Below the pieces are notes generated by a model. It searched no databases. It saw nothing but the letters and a program-made list of their open reading frames with translations, and was not told the origin of the DNA. From the NCBI GenBank assembly GCA_010279815.1, contig QEOQ01000508.1, forward strand, positions 1,759,129 to 1,823,128: 64,000 nucleotides of DNA. Direction: 5' to 3'. This stretch comes from Brachionus plicatilis (lineage: Eukaryota > Rotifera > Eurotatoria > Ploima > Brachionidae). Made by a program: the position numbers and the translations under genes. Positions 31,398-44,597 of the stretch are shown in pieces; position 1 is the stretch's first letter, and every line of letters begins with the position of its first letter.

Positions 31398-34300
31398 TTA
31401 TTTTAGTTTCGAATGTCTGTACTGGGAAGTTGAAGGTCGACAAACACAACCAAGAGCAAAAATAGCTGAAATTATAATAAAAAAACTAAACAAAAAATAA
31501 GATCTATGCTCTGATTTGTTGATATATTGTGCAAGATCTTTAAAGCCTTTCATACTATCCGGAACTTCAGCCAGATTCCATAGTTCTTGACGACTATCCA
31601 ATTTCTCAGCGCACAGTGCTGAAATTCTTTCTTTACCCTCTTTATGGCTCAGCAAGCATTTTAACTCTTAAGACAAAAAAAAATAAAAATTTCTAAAACT
31701 ATTTTAAAAAATTACGCTGAGCAGATCCGGGAGCTATATGGCTACATAATCGATTAAGATCAATTGAACAAGCTTGACTCAATTCATGATCAACAAAAAC
31801 ATCAGCAGCCCCTTCAATAATAATTCTGCGAACTTCTTCGAAACAAGTCGTACCTCTCTGAATACTTCCACGCTGAAAAGCCAATCTTAGACAATCTTCT
31901 TTTTTGTCATTCGATGAGCCTGAACAAAATGATTCGATTTCTGTTAAGCACCCTTCAACCAAAAGAGGGTCCAATCTGTAGTCAATATTAGCTGCTTCCC
32001 TCATGATTTCTTCAATTTGTAAACTACACACTTGGGATAAATTATCTTTGATAAATTGTCTCTTAAGACACTTAATTACACGACCTTTAAGAGCATCTTC
32101 ATTTATTTTACTACTTGTAAAAACATGATTACAACTGTTAACCACATCTTTCTTACAACCTTTCCACAACGCTGGATTTAATCTAATATCAGAATTTTGG
32201 GTCATTACTCTATTGATTACAACATTACGGCAGGCCAAATCAAAACCTGATTTTATCAGATTTTTTCTAAGACAAGACAAGACATCTTCACCTCCATCAG
32301 TCGAACAAAATTTCTCAATAGTTGATTTACAAAGATATTGTAGAGAATAATCACTTTTTTGTTCAATCACATTAATCTTATTTCGACTGGATACTTTTTT
32401 TCTACAGCCATCAGAAAGTTCTTTAAAATTTGATCTTAGGCATTCCAAAACTCGGCCTTTACCAGGTGTAACACTTTTGCAAAATTGCTCGATATCATTC
32501 CTGCAGACCTCATCTAGTTTTGGGTCTAGTTTTATGTTTTCATTTAATTGAATCAATTCAAAGCGAAGTTGAGTCCTGCAGCTTTCCTTTATTCGATGCT
32601 GATCCTCGAGTAGGGTGTCATTTAAAATAATCTCACTCAAACAATGAACCACTTCAAGTTTTGATTTAAGACTTTTACAATGATCTTTTATTTCCTGCTT
32701 GCACTCTTTGACAAATTTGAAGTTCAATCTAACATTTTGCATATTTAAAAGCTGATGGTGTTCGATTCCGATGCGGCATTTTTCGTCAATTTTAGGATAA
32801 TTTTTTTGCTTAATTAAACATTCTAGTAATTCGCCTTTCTGGTCTTTTTTGCTCGAGCACTTTTCTTCGATCAATGGCAAGCATGCTTTCATTAGAATTT
32901 TATCTAATGATATGTCTTCGTTTTGTGCCCTGGAAAATTTGAATATGGTTTTTCTACAGTCATCTTCCAGTTTATTGAGAATTTTCTGCAAGCAAATGAG
33001 TTCTTCACCACTGTTTTTCAGATTTATTTGCGAGCAGTATGCAGCCAAATCATTCGAACATTGATTTTGAATTTCAGGCAACAAGTCAATCGATTCGGCT
33101 CTGTAATTCATTACTTTTTTAACCTGAATTTGACACTCTTTGCTTACCTTTAATATTTCAATTTTTTAATAATTGTATTCAGCTAGTTAAATTTTTTTAA
33201 TTTTTCCAAGAAAACACTATTTCACTTAAGGATCATTTTTGCTGAATTTATTAAAATATATAATCAAATTTAATATCAATATAGAGCTGGTTTAATTTTT
33301 TGTGTTTGAATAACAAAATGTATCCAATGTCGAAATTACATTGAAAGAGTGCGACGCTTCAAATATTTTTTTCAGTTTCAAATAAAAAAATAATTTTAAG
33401 TTAATATTGAAATTAAACTCTTTAGTGAATCTAGAATGAGTTTAATTTTTATTTGGAAATTTGAAAAAAATATTGAAAATTCTTTTTTTAACTTTTAAAT
33501 AATTTATTTATTTATTTGTTTATCAGTACCGAGCTAATGCTCCTTTAGAAAAAATTAAGTTAAAAAAAAATTAAAAAACAAAACAAAAATAATTCATTTA
33601 GATTTTTAAATTTACATTTAATCGTCAAAACACTGGGTCTTATAGGTAAAGTGAACCATAGTTCACTTTATTATGATAATTTTTTTGTTTTTTTATTTGA
33701 AGGAACCTTAAAAATAGCATTTGCTCTGATCTGATTTACCTGGTATTATCCTTTCAACAATCCCAAGTACCCAAATGCACTCTCTACTTAAATCTTAGCC
33801 TTTACATAAAATGATAAAAAATAAAGAAAACTAAAAATCTTAAATTAAAAATATTATCTTAAGGATCATCATATCACAAACCCAAAGTCAAAATTTATAA
33901 AGAAAAAACAAAATTTTCATCCTTGCTTTACTATCTTAAAATTATTTTTTTATTTGAAACTGAAAAAAATATTTGAAAAATCGCACTTTTTCAATGTTAT
34001 TTCAACATTGGATACATTTTGTAATTCAAACACAAAAAATTTAACCAGCTCTTATTCCATTTATTTTAATTTCAAAAAAGACAGAATTTAAGGTTCGCAA
34101 GACAATTTTAAATTGTGTATTTTAAAAAATCATCCTTTTCAAAATTAAAATTTTTGATTAAATCTTTGAATTTTTCTGCTTTTGAAAAATAATATTGATC
34201 CTTTTTAGAACAATTTCAAATTTCAAAAATGCCCAAATGCTCTTAATATTTCTTTTTTTTTAAATAACTATTTTTAACTTTATTTCTTATTTTAAAATAT

Positions 34301-37300
34301 ATGTTTGTGAAAAATTTCTATTTTAATTAGCTATTATTCAACCAAACGTTGACTAGAATGAAAGCATAAAGCTTTTTTTCCTCAGGATATTCCTGAACGC
34401 ATTTTTTAAAAGAAAAAAACATAATTTTTTTAAAAAAAAAAGGTCCTAAATTGAAATGAAATTTTAATCTGTAAAAAAAATAATTATGTTCAAAGTGTTC
34501 TCATAATATGAAATCTTTTTATATAAAGCTACTTCAACTATCATATTAATAATGATTGCAATGCTAAATAAATTATTTAAACTTGAAAAAGACAAAAGAA
34601 AAAAGAAAAAAATCGCATTAAAAAAAAATTAAAATATAGAATTACTTGCATAAATATTTTTCTTATTAACTAAAGATTGACTTGTATTTAAATCAATTTA
34701 ATAAAATTCTTAAACCAAGTGTAAGCTTATTTTTAATTTTTTTTTGGAAAAAAATTTAAAATCGAAATTTAATCGAAATTAAGTTTCCAATTGATTTTCA
34801 ATCAAATTTGTGGCAATAGATCAAAATCTAGAAATAAATCATGTGAATTCGATTCAAAAATCCAGCAATGTTTTTGTATCTTAAATTTGAGCCATTACAT
34901 TTCCAATGCATTTCAAAAATAGTAACAACATTTTAAATAATTACAAGAACAAATTTAAGAAAGATGACCTAAGTAACTGTAATTGAGATTTAAGTTAGAT
35001 CTTTAGAGATAGTTGACTGCTTAAGTTCTATTTGTATTGTTTTTTAAGATAAACAATGTTTTCTTAAAATTCACAATTAATTTTTAATTAAAAATGATAC
35101 TTTTCTTTCAGTTTTCGATTCTTGGCTTTGTTCTTGACTTTCATTGTCCTCATCATCATGAATTAAATGAAATAAACATGGTAAAACAAGAGGTCCATTT
35201 TCTACATTGGTTGTCCAATCATTCCACTTGGAATTTGCATTACAATATTTCGCTGCATCATCTTTACATGCCTTAAACAGTGACGGAGTCAGTTTCCAGT
35301 CTCTGGAAACAAAAAATTGAATATCTAATAATCTTTCTTCGCAGTCGTCACTCATTTGAGGTTTATTAAGATAACTCAACAGACATGAAATAACTCTTCC
35401 CTCACCTGGTCTGACATTTTTGCATTGATTTTCCAAAAGTGACTGACATGCTTCTTGCAAATCTGGATCTATTGATATATCTTCGGACGCGTCTGCCACT
35501 TTAATCAATGACCTAAGTTCAGCTATGCACCCCGATGAAAACTCTGAATTTTCAGATTTTTTGGTCAGTGAATTTTTACCATTTTTTAGTAAACAAGCAA
35601 GGGTTTTACCACCTCTTTCAATTCCTCCACCGCAATAAACCTTAACTTCATTTTCACATTTCTTAACTATATCAGGACTCAGTTGGTAATCAGACATTAA
35701 AGACTTTCGATGCTCAATTATTCGAGCTCTACAATTGGAATCTATTTTTTCTCCGTTCCTTGAAACCCCTTCCAAACACAATATAACACTCGAGAGCTTG
35801 ACAGAAATAGAACTGTTGGATCTCAGCTCATCACGGCAATTATTCTCTATGATATCTCTCCGGCATGCAATGAAAAGCTTTCTGTCAACTTTAAAATCTT
35901 CTGATATTATTTGCTGTCTTCTTGTTAGTTGATTTCGGCATTCTTTACTCATTAATTCATTGAATTTGTTCCGTAGCAAGCAATCTAGGACACGGCCATC
36001 TCCACTCAAAATTCTTTGACAAAGTTTTTCTCTATCATCCCTGCACGCAAAATAAAGTGGTCTGTCCAAATGGAAATCATTTGATTGTAGCTCAGAGATT
36101 CGGAAAATTTGCTTTCGACATTCGGTCTCAAGTTGGTTTAGCTTAAGTGTCAAACACTGAATTGTTTTTCCCTGTTGAGTGGGAGAATCGTCTTGGTCTT
36201 TTTCTAATCGGCCACAAGAGAATTTTTTTATGTCATTGTCACAATGAGCAACAAATTTGTAAATTAATCTGTAGTCGCTGAAAACTAATGCTGAAACGGT
36301 TTTGACAAATTCTTGACAATTAGAGCTGGTGATATTGTCACGGTTATCGATTAAACAAGAAGTTAAGTGACCATTTTCATCAACAGCCGATTTGCATTCG
36401 GTTAATTTGGTTAAATCCTCTTTGCATATGTCCAAAGCACTGCTGTCAAGTTTTAAATTGATTGTCAAATTTTTTTTCACTTCATATAACAGCTAAAAAT
36501 ATTTGATTATTTATTTTTATTTTATTTTACCTTATTTAACTCTATTTTAATTTTTTTTTATTCTCAAGGAGCATTAGCTTGGTACAGATAAACAAATAAA
36601 TAAAATAAAATTAAGATTTAAGATAAATTTTTAATCAATAATTAATCTTTAATTATTTTTTTTGAAAAACTTTTATGAACTAAAAAATTTAAAAAAATCA
36701 ATCGAAATTTTATACCTTATTTAAGTATGATGTAAATAAATTTAATTTTTTCAATTAAATAAAAAAAGGACATAACAAGCTGTCAACTGCTTGAATGTTA
36801 AACGTCCTTTTCAGCATACGAATTAAGAGTTTTTTTTTGTTTAAAAATATTGAAATAAAAAGTAAATAAAATTTTAAGTGAATAAAGATAATAGACTGAT
36901 TACTTGTTTTAATCATTTATTTAAAAGGGATTAAGAAAAATTTGGCAAAATTATTTATCAATTTAGATGAAATTAAAAATAATCTTGAATAGAAATTTAA
37001 TTTAATTTGTAAAAGAATTAGAGAAAAATTTACAAATTTTTTAAGTGATATTTTTTGGTAGAAAAATCTGTTGCTAACTGTTTTGAAAAGCTAAGCTAAG
37101 CTAAACTAAACTATTCTCACATCAAAGTTATTGATTAAATATGTTCAATAGAAAAAAAATTAATAATATTGTTTTTCTAAAATTTTGATCAAAAATTCGA
37201 TTTTACAACACTACCTTTTATTTCGATTCTACGATTTTACTGTCTTTTTAATTTTTAATAAAGATAAAGACTTGAAAAATAATACGTGTCATTTCATAGA

Positions 37301-38283
37301 ACGTAAAATTTAATTATTTTAAAGAATTTAAAATATCGAAACAAAATCATCTTTTGACTAATATCTTATCTTTTTTATAATTTTAAACTTTCTAGTAATA
37401 GTCTGATTGTAGAGTCTCAAATTTTGACAGCTTATCAAAATAATCAGTAACAATCTGATATTTAACAAATATTTTAAATAATTTTCTATGTTATTAATCC
37501 TAATTTTTGAGTCAAACACGAATTAAAAGGTAAATTTTTAAAGTTGATTTGATTTCTAATTTTCAATTTTTAGTGAAAGATGATTTAATTTTAAATTCAG
37601 TTGGAATTTTAATAAATAATTTTTGGAACCTGAAGCAATGGAATCAAATTAATTAACATATATTTCACACATAATAAAGGAGCTAATTTTTAAATGGAAT
37701 AAAATATCTATGAAGGTAGTCAATGTATGCAACAAAAACTTGAAATTATACATTAAAAAATAAAATAAATTTTAAATTAGAAAGCAGTTAAATTTTTTTA
37801 ACTTAAATAAGACTTGGTCAATAAAACTTAGACATCAGTAACTTGAAAAGATCAGAAATTAGGTAATTCTCTTTAAACTTCAGGATTCAAATGAGCAATT
37901 GAGTTTTTTTTTTGAAAACTAATTTCCTAGTATCCTTAAATTTTAAAATTTTTCAAAAAAATATTTCATTATTTAACTTTTGATTTTTTTAATAAATAGT
38001 AAAACATTACATTTTGACATTTTTTATCGATTGAATTATAATCAGGCACATTGTTATAAATACATTGTAAAACTTGAATATTAGTCAATATTTTTTTAGG
38101 ACTCGAATTAGAGCTATCTGATAAGCAGAGTCTGTTGATATCCGATTGACATTCGTCGGACTGATGAACACTCGATTTGGGAATACGGTTAACCACAGCT
38201 TGAGGTCGATCGTTTAAATTTTGACTCTGTACTTGATAAAAATAAATCAAGAGAACGATTGCTACTATATGAATCGTTTTCAT
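31398..38283 (-). CDS. GLG1: Golgi apparatus protein 1 (cysteine-rich FGF receptor / ESL-1)
   Basis: Four exons in phase: 38283-38011, 36492-35101, 33147-31716, 31666-31398; 1121 residues (human about 1179). A signal peptide (MKTIHIVAIVLLIYFYQVQS) is followed by a long chain of GLG1 cysteine-rich repeats of about 60 residues. Characteristic blocks include DFHLDRPLYFACRDDREKLC, RDWKLTPSLFKACKDDAAKY, RLNPALWKGCKKDV and YRLDPLLVEGCLTEI. The last exon gives the GFKDLAQYI segment, one transmembrane helix (SYFLFSFFIIISAIFALGCV) and a short basic cytoplasmic tail. The protein is a type I Golgi membrane protein that binds FGFs and other secreted ligands in vertebrates. Intron 1 (36493-38010) and intron 2 (33148-35100) are 1.5-2 kb with transposon pieces; intron 3 is 49 bp. 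Confidence 0.96.
33284..34051. mobile_element. DNA element with about 110-bp terminal inverted repeats in GLG1 intron 2
   Basis: gagctggtttaattttttgt, gtttgaataacaaaatgtat and ccaatgt (from 33284) recur inverted at the right end (attggatacattttgtaatt, caaacacaaaaaatttaacc, agctc to 34051). The match continues through the catt-gaaa-agtgcga and cagtttcaaataaaaaaata blocks. No transposase frame is present. A LINE 3' tail (33500-33560) sits inside. Target duplication unclear. Confidence 0.8.
33500..33560 (-). mobile_element. LINE 3'-tail fragment
   Basis: ttatttatttatttgtttat followed by cagtaccgagctaatgctcc is the reverse complement of the sequence at 36560-36612 and resembles the 3' end at 21045-21100. 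Inserted in the element at 33284-34051. Confidence 0.65.
36560..36612 (+). mobile_element. LINE 3'-tail fragment, opposite orientation
   Basis: ttctcaaggagcattagctt, ggtacagataaacaaataaa and ataaaataaaatt; same family as 33500-33560, in GLG1 intron 1. The two copies bracket the 1.39-kb exon in inverted orientation. Confidence 0.65.
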
Positions 38284-38601
38284 TCTAGAAAAAATAACTA
38301 AATAAAAATTTTATAAGAACCTTTTTCACAAATAAATTTTTTGAAAATAATAAAATATTTCGCTTAATTATAATTTTAATTTTAAAAAATATTTTAGCCA
38401 CGTCAGGTTATATTTTTTAAAAATAAATTTTTTTCGCTGAGTAGTATAAATCAATAAGTTTATTGTCATGGAAATTTTGTATAAATACCTTAACTATTTA
38501 GAATTTTTCATGAGATAACAAGTAAACTAGTCAAGCAAATTATTATAATTAACTTTTTGCAGTTATATACATGACACAAAAAAAATATTTCTAAATATTT
38601 A

Positions 38602-39606
38602 TTAAATATTTTTATCTTTAAGAAAAGCTTTAATAATTGTCTCTCTAAACCAAAGCATAGAAAACTTGAGATGTTTGCCTGGATATGACAATTTGACTAT
38701 CTTTCCTTTTTGATCCAAAGTTTTTAAACCCAGTGTGTCCTATAAATTTTAATTTTTGTTAAAATATTTAATTCGAAACATTATAATAATAAAAAAAATA
38801 CATTTGCATAAAGAACTGAATCTTCCATTGTAAAGACCTTACTGACATTGTTTTTTTCATAAAACCCGAACCACTACAAAAAATAAAATAAAAATCTTGA
38901 ACAATTTAAGAGCGTTCCTTACCTCACTCTCAATCGGATGAACCATTTCATCTTGATCGAACTTAACTAAAATCAATTTTTCTAGCCTCATTAAATTTTC
39001 TTTATACTTCAAATTAAAATATCTTTCTTGATTTATGTCAGCTAAAAAATGGTTTTTCTGTCTATAGCTAATGTCATCAAAAGGATCATGCCAATAAGAA
39101 GCTTGTACAGAATTTTTTTGTATAATGTTCCAATAAGCAAAGTAGTTAACTAATTTCATAATGAGATGGCAAAAAATACCAGTTTCACAATTTGGAATTC
39201 CGTATACTCCTTGATGCTGACCACCTAAAGAAACAAGATTTTTCATCTGCGGTTCATCACAACGTTGAGCTAGGGCACGTAGAAATTGAGCTCCCTGTGA
39301 AAAGCCAATTGCATTGTACCCTTTTTCGAGCAAATGGTCCTTTTTTAATTTATGGCAAACATAATCGATTTTGCTATTAACATTATACCAAAAACCATTG
39401 AGGGTGTCTTCAAAACTAGAAGAGCCTATCCTAATTGAATAGACATAAATACCAGGAATAGCTTTTTCGATTTCGTTTTTTATATATTTTAAAGAATGCT
39501 TGCCACAACAATTATCTCCCATTCCATGCCACAGAACAACTGGGGTGTTACAAAAGCTAAGATTAATGAAACAAAAAAAAAGAACAAAATACAAAGTGCA
39601 AGTCAT
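38602..39606 (-). CDS. PPT1: Palmitoyl-protein thioesterase 1
   Basis: Three exons, 39606-38923, 38873-38802 and 38739-38602, give 297 residues (human 306). The frame is open upstream to 39780, but the ATG at 39606 begins a proper signal peptide (MTCTLYFVLFFCFINLSFC) directly before PVVLWHGMGD, so it is preferred. Catalytic landmarks: nucleophile Ser103 in IGFSQGAQ, Asp219 in KFDQDEMVHPIESEWFG, His275 in GKHLKFS. ADINQER and GGQHQGVYGIPNC are also conserved. The lysosomal enzyme removes fatty acyl groups from cysteines during protein breakdown. The human N-glycosylation motif next to the catalytic Asp (NDS) is QDE here. Introns are 49 and 62 bp. Confidence 0.97.
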
Positions 39607-42211
39607 AAGAAGATTGAGTAATGGTATCAAAATGGAATCACAAAAATAAAATTTCTTTTTTTCAAAAATTCTTAAAGAAAAATAAAAACTAGAGAAAAAA
39701 TTATAATAAAAAATCACAAATTTTAATAGCAAAGAATTTATTGGAATTCTAATTAATATTTGTGAAAATTTTTCAATCAAATTAAATTATTTTCACTAAT
39801 AATGAATGGTTAATATTCGAAAAAATATTTAGTAAGTTAAATTTAACAAAAAGATTGATGTTCAATCAAGCATCAGGAACATTTTTAAAATATTTAACAA
39901 AAGTATATATAAAACCTATTTTAATAATTATTTTCATTTAAAAATTATAATTTTTGTGAGAGCAATTTTTTTAATAAAGTTATTATCATAAATAGTCAAA
40001 AAATTGAATACCAATAAATTTTCTAGAACAAATGTATTTATGATCAATGACTTTGTTAAGCTTTTTAAAAAAGTCAATCTTTCAGTCATCATGCTAAGAC
40101 GAGGTTTACCAGGATCATTTGAAGCCGAATAATCTAAAAGTGATAACTGCTTTTATAGAAGATTCAAATCACTATTCAAAAATTGTTCAAAAAACAAATT
40201 TAAAAAAAAATAAGAATAATGAAAGAATTTATAAAAATAAAACGCATATTTATCACTAAAATATTTTTGATTATAAATATAGCTAGAATGGCTATTTTTT
40301 CTTATATCAAAAAAATATATTTTTATATTTGTTTAAAGCAATAATTCACAAGAATATTCCTAAATAAGGAGTAGTTTTTTTAAATTTTTTTTCCAAAAAG
40401 TGATATTTCTTTTCAATACCTCAAAATTCGAAAATCTTTAAAGTCGAAATATTAAGCCCAAAATTTAGAATTTATTATAGATAAGAAGGATTAACCTCAA
40501 AAATTTTTAAATGGTTTTCAATTTAAAATATCAGTATTTTAATAAAAACTAATATAATAGAAAATCGGGTGTTTTATCTTTTTCTAGAAAGCCAAGTTCT
40601 TTCTTTTCAGTAATATTTAACAGAAATTTTTCAATTTAACGAGCTGAGCTTTATCAATCTATTATTTTTCAAGCGTTTGAAGATTTTTGTTCAATAATCG
40701 ATATAAAAATCAAGAATTTGTTTTTAAATTATTAAGTGAAGTCCCTGATAAATATTTTAGAATAAATGCCTTGATATATAGTTCATGCTTGAACATTATG
40801 CAAATTTTTTTAGCAAGTTCATCAAAACTTCAATGAAAAAGTTTTTGTCAGTGCAGTTTTATTTTATTAATGAACTCCAGAAAAAAAACAAAAAGATTTT
40901 CAGCTTAAACAAAATTTTTTTTTGATAAAAGGTTTCTTATAAGAATCTTATAAAATATTTATTTTATTAAGATGCTTACTAAAAATAATAGAACCACAAT
41001 GAAAAAAAATTTTAAATATTAATTCTATTTAGCATAAGAAATTTGAATTTTGAAATATATGTTTAGAGAAGATTTTTAAAACAAAAAAGATAAAGCGATA
41101 GCATTGTTTTATTTTCTAAAATGGCTTATAAAAAAAAATGAAATTAATTAAATTTATATCATAAAAACTTATTAAAAAAACTTGCTTATTCTTATCCAAA
41201 AATTATATTAAATTCGATTAAACCCCAAAATATTGGGAAAACAACTTTTGATGCTTTTGATCAAACGCCCTGATTTCTTGACAAATTTTCATGAAATAAA
41301 ATAATAATAAGGATAAATTAAATCATTTTTTTATAAAACAACATTGTCTAGTATTTTGTTTTTGATCTTCATATTTTTACGATCTTGAGAGTATCGATAT
41401 TGTTTGGTGATCAAATTAAAAATAAAACAGTCACGAAATTTTTTTTGTGTTCGTAATGTTGATTGCATATTTTTTTCTATTTAAAAATATAGTTTGGGTA
41501 TCAGCCCCCGTAATAGGTTACAGATCTTAGTCCTTCTTTTCAGCAACATGAAGAAAGATAATGAGATGATATTTAATTTTAAAATAAAATGCTAAAATGT
41601 TTAAAAAGATAAAAAAAATGATTAAAAATTAATTTTTATCACATTGCAACTAATAACTTATAATTTTGATTTTCGGACCTTTTTTTGTCTCAATAATTTG
41701 GAATTGATTACTAGAATTTTAAAATGCTCATTTGATATTTTAACTGAATAGCTTAAATGATCACTATTAAGAAGTTTTATTAAATTTGTTGTATGCAATC
41801 AAATGATCAAAGATCTTCTATTTAAAAAATACATATTTTACATTTTAAATATTTAAATAAATACTCTTGCAGAATACTTAAAAATTACCGATTTTTTAAT
41901 CAATAAAAGAACCCCATAAATTTAAATTTGAAAATAAATTATTATCTAACCACTGATTTGAATTTTATCGGTGAACAATAATTTTAGATGGTTCTAAAGC
42001 ATAACAAACAACGCATCAATGTATTTATCAAAACAATATTGAGCAGACAATATTGATTAAATTAATTTAAGTCTTCTTACACTTAAACTTTGATTAAAAC
42101 CAGATAAGCGCGACGAATTTAAGAGCCTCCAGTGATAAAATTAATTTAGTTTAATTACCTATAAATTTAAACTTTTTGTTAAAGCTAACAAGATTAAATT
42201 TTATTACAAAA
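39607..42211. other. Intergenic between PPT1 and aquaporin
   Basis: AT-rich. A 66-codon minus-strand open stretch (40134-39934) begins after a cttttag acceptor-like site with coding-like DYSASNDPGKPRLSMMTERL, then turns Leu/Ile/Lys-rich. It has no recognised homolog and is not called a gene. An agataag GATA-type word lies about 110 bp upstream of the aquaporin ATG (42102-42108). Confidence 0.4.
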
Positions 42212-43198
42212 ATGCCTTCTAATTCGCGAAGACTTCCATTTAAAAAAATATCTGATTACGCTGAATTCGGCCAGTCTGACGAACCATTGAGTCTTTACAA
42301 TAGTTTAGTGAATCTAAATGAAAACATGAGTCACCTTGGAATAATTTGGAAGCAAATGATTTCAAAGCTTCGGTCTATTTTAAGTGTTAAAAGCTTCTTG
42401 TTTCGTCAATTTTTAGCCGAGGCTTTTGGAACATTTTTTTTTATATCCTTTGGACTAGGTTCTGTGGCACAATATGTTTTCGCCGGGCGCAAAAGTTTTT
42501 TGGCAGTCAATCTATCATTCGGTCTAGGCTTGGCTCTGGCAATTCTAGTGGTTGGTCGGATTTCAGGTGGTCATTTGAACCCGGCAGTCTCATTAAGCAT
42601 GCTGCTCCTTGGTCGTATTAAATTTCTCAAATTTTTGGTCTTCATGTTAGGTCAATTTTTGGGCTCCTTTTTTGCCGCATTGTTGGTTTTTGTGGTATAC
42701 TACGACAACATTGCAAGCTTTAAAAATGGAATGCACTCAATTACAACCGCCGGTATATTTGCCACGTACCCTACCGATTTATTTGAAGCCAATTTATTCA
42801 ACTTGTTTCTGGATCAATTTTTTTCAACAGCGTTGTTTATTATCACCATTTTGGGGGTAACAGATAAGCGTAACAATGATTTGGCAAACGAAAAAACTGC
42901 TTTTATGATAGGAATATCTTTGACAGTTATTGGTACTTCATTTGGTTACAACTGTGGCTTTGCAGTGAATCCTGCCAGAGATTTGGCACCAAGAATATTC
43001 ACATCTATCGCCGGATGGGGATGGAAGCCTTTTACTGTTGGTAACTATTTTTTTTGGATTCCAGTTGTTGCTCCGTTTTTAGGGTCAATTTTGGGTACCC
43101 TTCTTTATAGTTTATTTATTTCAAACCACTGGCCTGATAGCAATAATGATGAAGATTATGATGATGATGATAATGAAGATGATGATAATCAGTATTAA
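42212..43198 (+). CDS. Aquaglyceroporin (MIP family water/glycerol channel)
   Basis: Intronless, 328 codons from the ATG at 42212; the open frame extends 36 nt upstream, but without ATG. Both pore motifs are present: GGHLNPAVS (NPA at 123-125) and GFAVNPARDLAPR (NPAR at 253-256). Asp257 after the second NPA is the hallmark of glycerol-conducting members (AQP3/7/9/10, GlpF), as is the longer loop around 169-195. About six transmembrane segments can be drawn between residues 65 and 305. The N-terminal 60 residues are hydrophilic. The C-terminus after the last helix is an acidic Asp/Glu/Asn tail (residues about 309-328), unusual for the family. The product should sit in the plasma membrane. Downstream gene is convergent. 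Confidence 0.95.
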   Translation: MPSNSRRLPFKKISDYAEFGQSDEPLSLYNSLVNLNENMSHLGIIWKQMISKLRSILSVKSFLFRQFLAEAFGTFFFISFGLGSVAQYVFAGRKSFLAVNLSFGLGLALAILVVGRISGGHLNPAVSLSMLLLGRIKFLKFLVFMLGQFLGSFFAALLVFVVYYDNIASFKNGMHSITTAGIFATYPTDLFEANLFNLFLDQFFSTALFIITILGVTDKRNNDLANEKTAFMIGISLTVIGTSFGYNCGFAVNPARDLAPRIFTSIAGWGWKPFTVGNYFFWIPVVAPFLGSILGTLLYSLFISNHWPDSNNDEDYDDDDNEDDDNQY

Positions 43199-44597
43199 AA
43201 TATTATAATCAAAGTAAAAGATTAATTTTTTTTTTTCATAAATCTCAGTTATTTCTGGATTTTCAAAATTCAAAAATCTAGTTTAAAATTTTTTATAATA
43301 ATAAAAGATCTTTAAGATCAAAAAAATAATAAAAAATAAGCAAATTAAATCGAAAGTAAATTTTAAATCCGAATGCATTGCAAAAAGTAGTTGCTTGCTC
43401 GAGCCTAAAAATTAAATGGTTTTGTAAAAATTTCAACTCGTTTACCTCTGATCTATGATTAATTTAAGAAAATTTAGAAAATTAGCTTACTTCGTTAACC
43501 AATTTCTTTTTTTTCCAAGAAAATTATCTAAACAAGTTATCACTAAATCTTGCGTAATTAATGAAATAAATGCAATTAAATTTCTAAAAAGATTACATAA
43601 TTTTTTTTAAAAATAATTTTTGAAAATTTTCAAATCCTAAGATTTTTTTTACTTTTTTATAATTTTTTAAAATAAATTTTTGACTAGAGAAATTTTTTAT
43701 TTAAAAATATAAATTTTGGAATTTACTCAAGACTCTCTGAAACGGCCTAATGCCTTCTTTTTAATTTCCATTTTTTTATGTAAATTTTAAAAAAAAATAT
43801 CACTTCTACTCGTAATTCTAATAAAAGTCATCAAATTTTAATTAGCAGTCTTAAAAATCAGTTTTTTCCCTGTCTCCTTGAAATATTTAAGCTTTCTACT
43901 AGGGTCGCATTTTTGATTAAAAATGGAAATAAAAGATTTATTGAAATAAAATCCTTTGAGCTAAACTTCTAGTAGATTAGAATGTATTCATCACATAAAT
44001 TTTTTTTAATACAAAATATAAACTTAAAAACGGTTGTAAAGCTTTAAAGATTTTGTCTAAAAAATAAATTTTTTTTAATTTCGATTAAGCTTTTATTTCA
44101 ATTTCTAATAAAAAATATGACTCTAGAAGTAAGTTTTTATATTTGAAGTAAACAGGGAAAAAAATACTTTTTTTTCAAAAGAACTAAATATCTTGATTGT
44201 TTTGGTCCAAATTCTTATCCGAAAAGACCATTTTAATTGTATATGATCTAATCAAATAAATTACTAAAGTAAATTATTCTAGCTCAAAATTAATTCATTT
44301 TCTTTAATTACTACTGTTTTTAATTTGGTACGACAATTAGAAAAAAAAACTGTTGAAGATCTATGAAATGCTGTATAAAAGATTGATAAAATAAAAATTA
44401 TTTTTTAGAATCATCATTTTGTGTTTTGATCAATGTTTTTTAAACTTTTTAATTTTTCAATCTTAGCTCATGCTTGCACGCAGAATATCAATAAATTTCT
44501 AGAAAAAAAAAACTGTTATTAGAAGGTTTAAATTTATTTTTGAAAAATTTATAAGGAAAATTAAAAAATATATTTAAAACTTAAATAAAGGTAATAC
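43199..44597. other. Intergenic between convergent genes
   Basis: AT-rich. The only thing noted is a possible extra terminal exon of the minus-strand gene at 44498-44463 (KFIDILRASMS-stop after a polypyrimidine tract and AG). No repeat or gene otherwise recognised. Confidence 0.45.

Noticed and set aside
39607..39780. N-terminal extension of PPT1
   Set aside because: The downstream ATG at 39606 gives a proper signal peptide next to the conserved start of the mature enzyme; the extension is Phe/Lys-rich, as AT-rich non-coding DNA reads.
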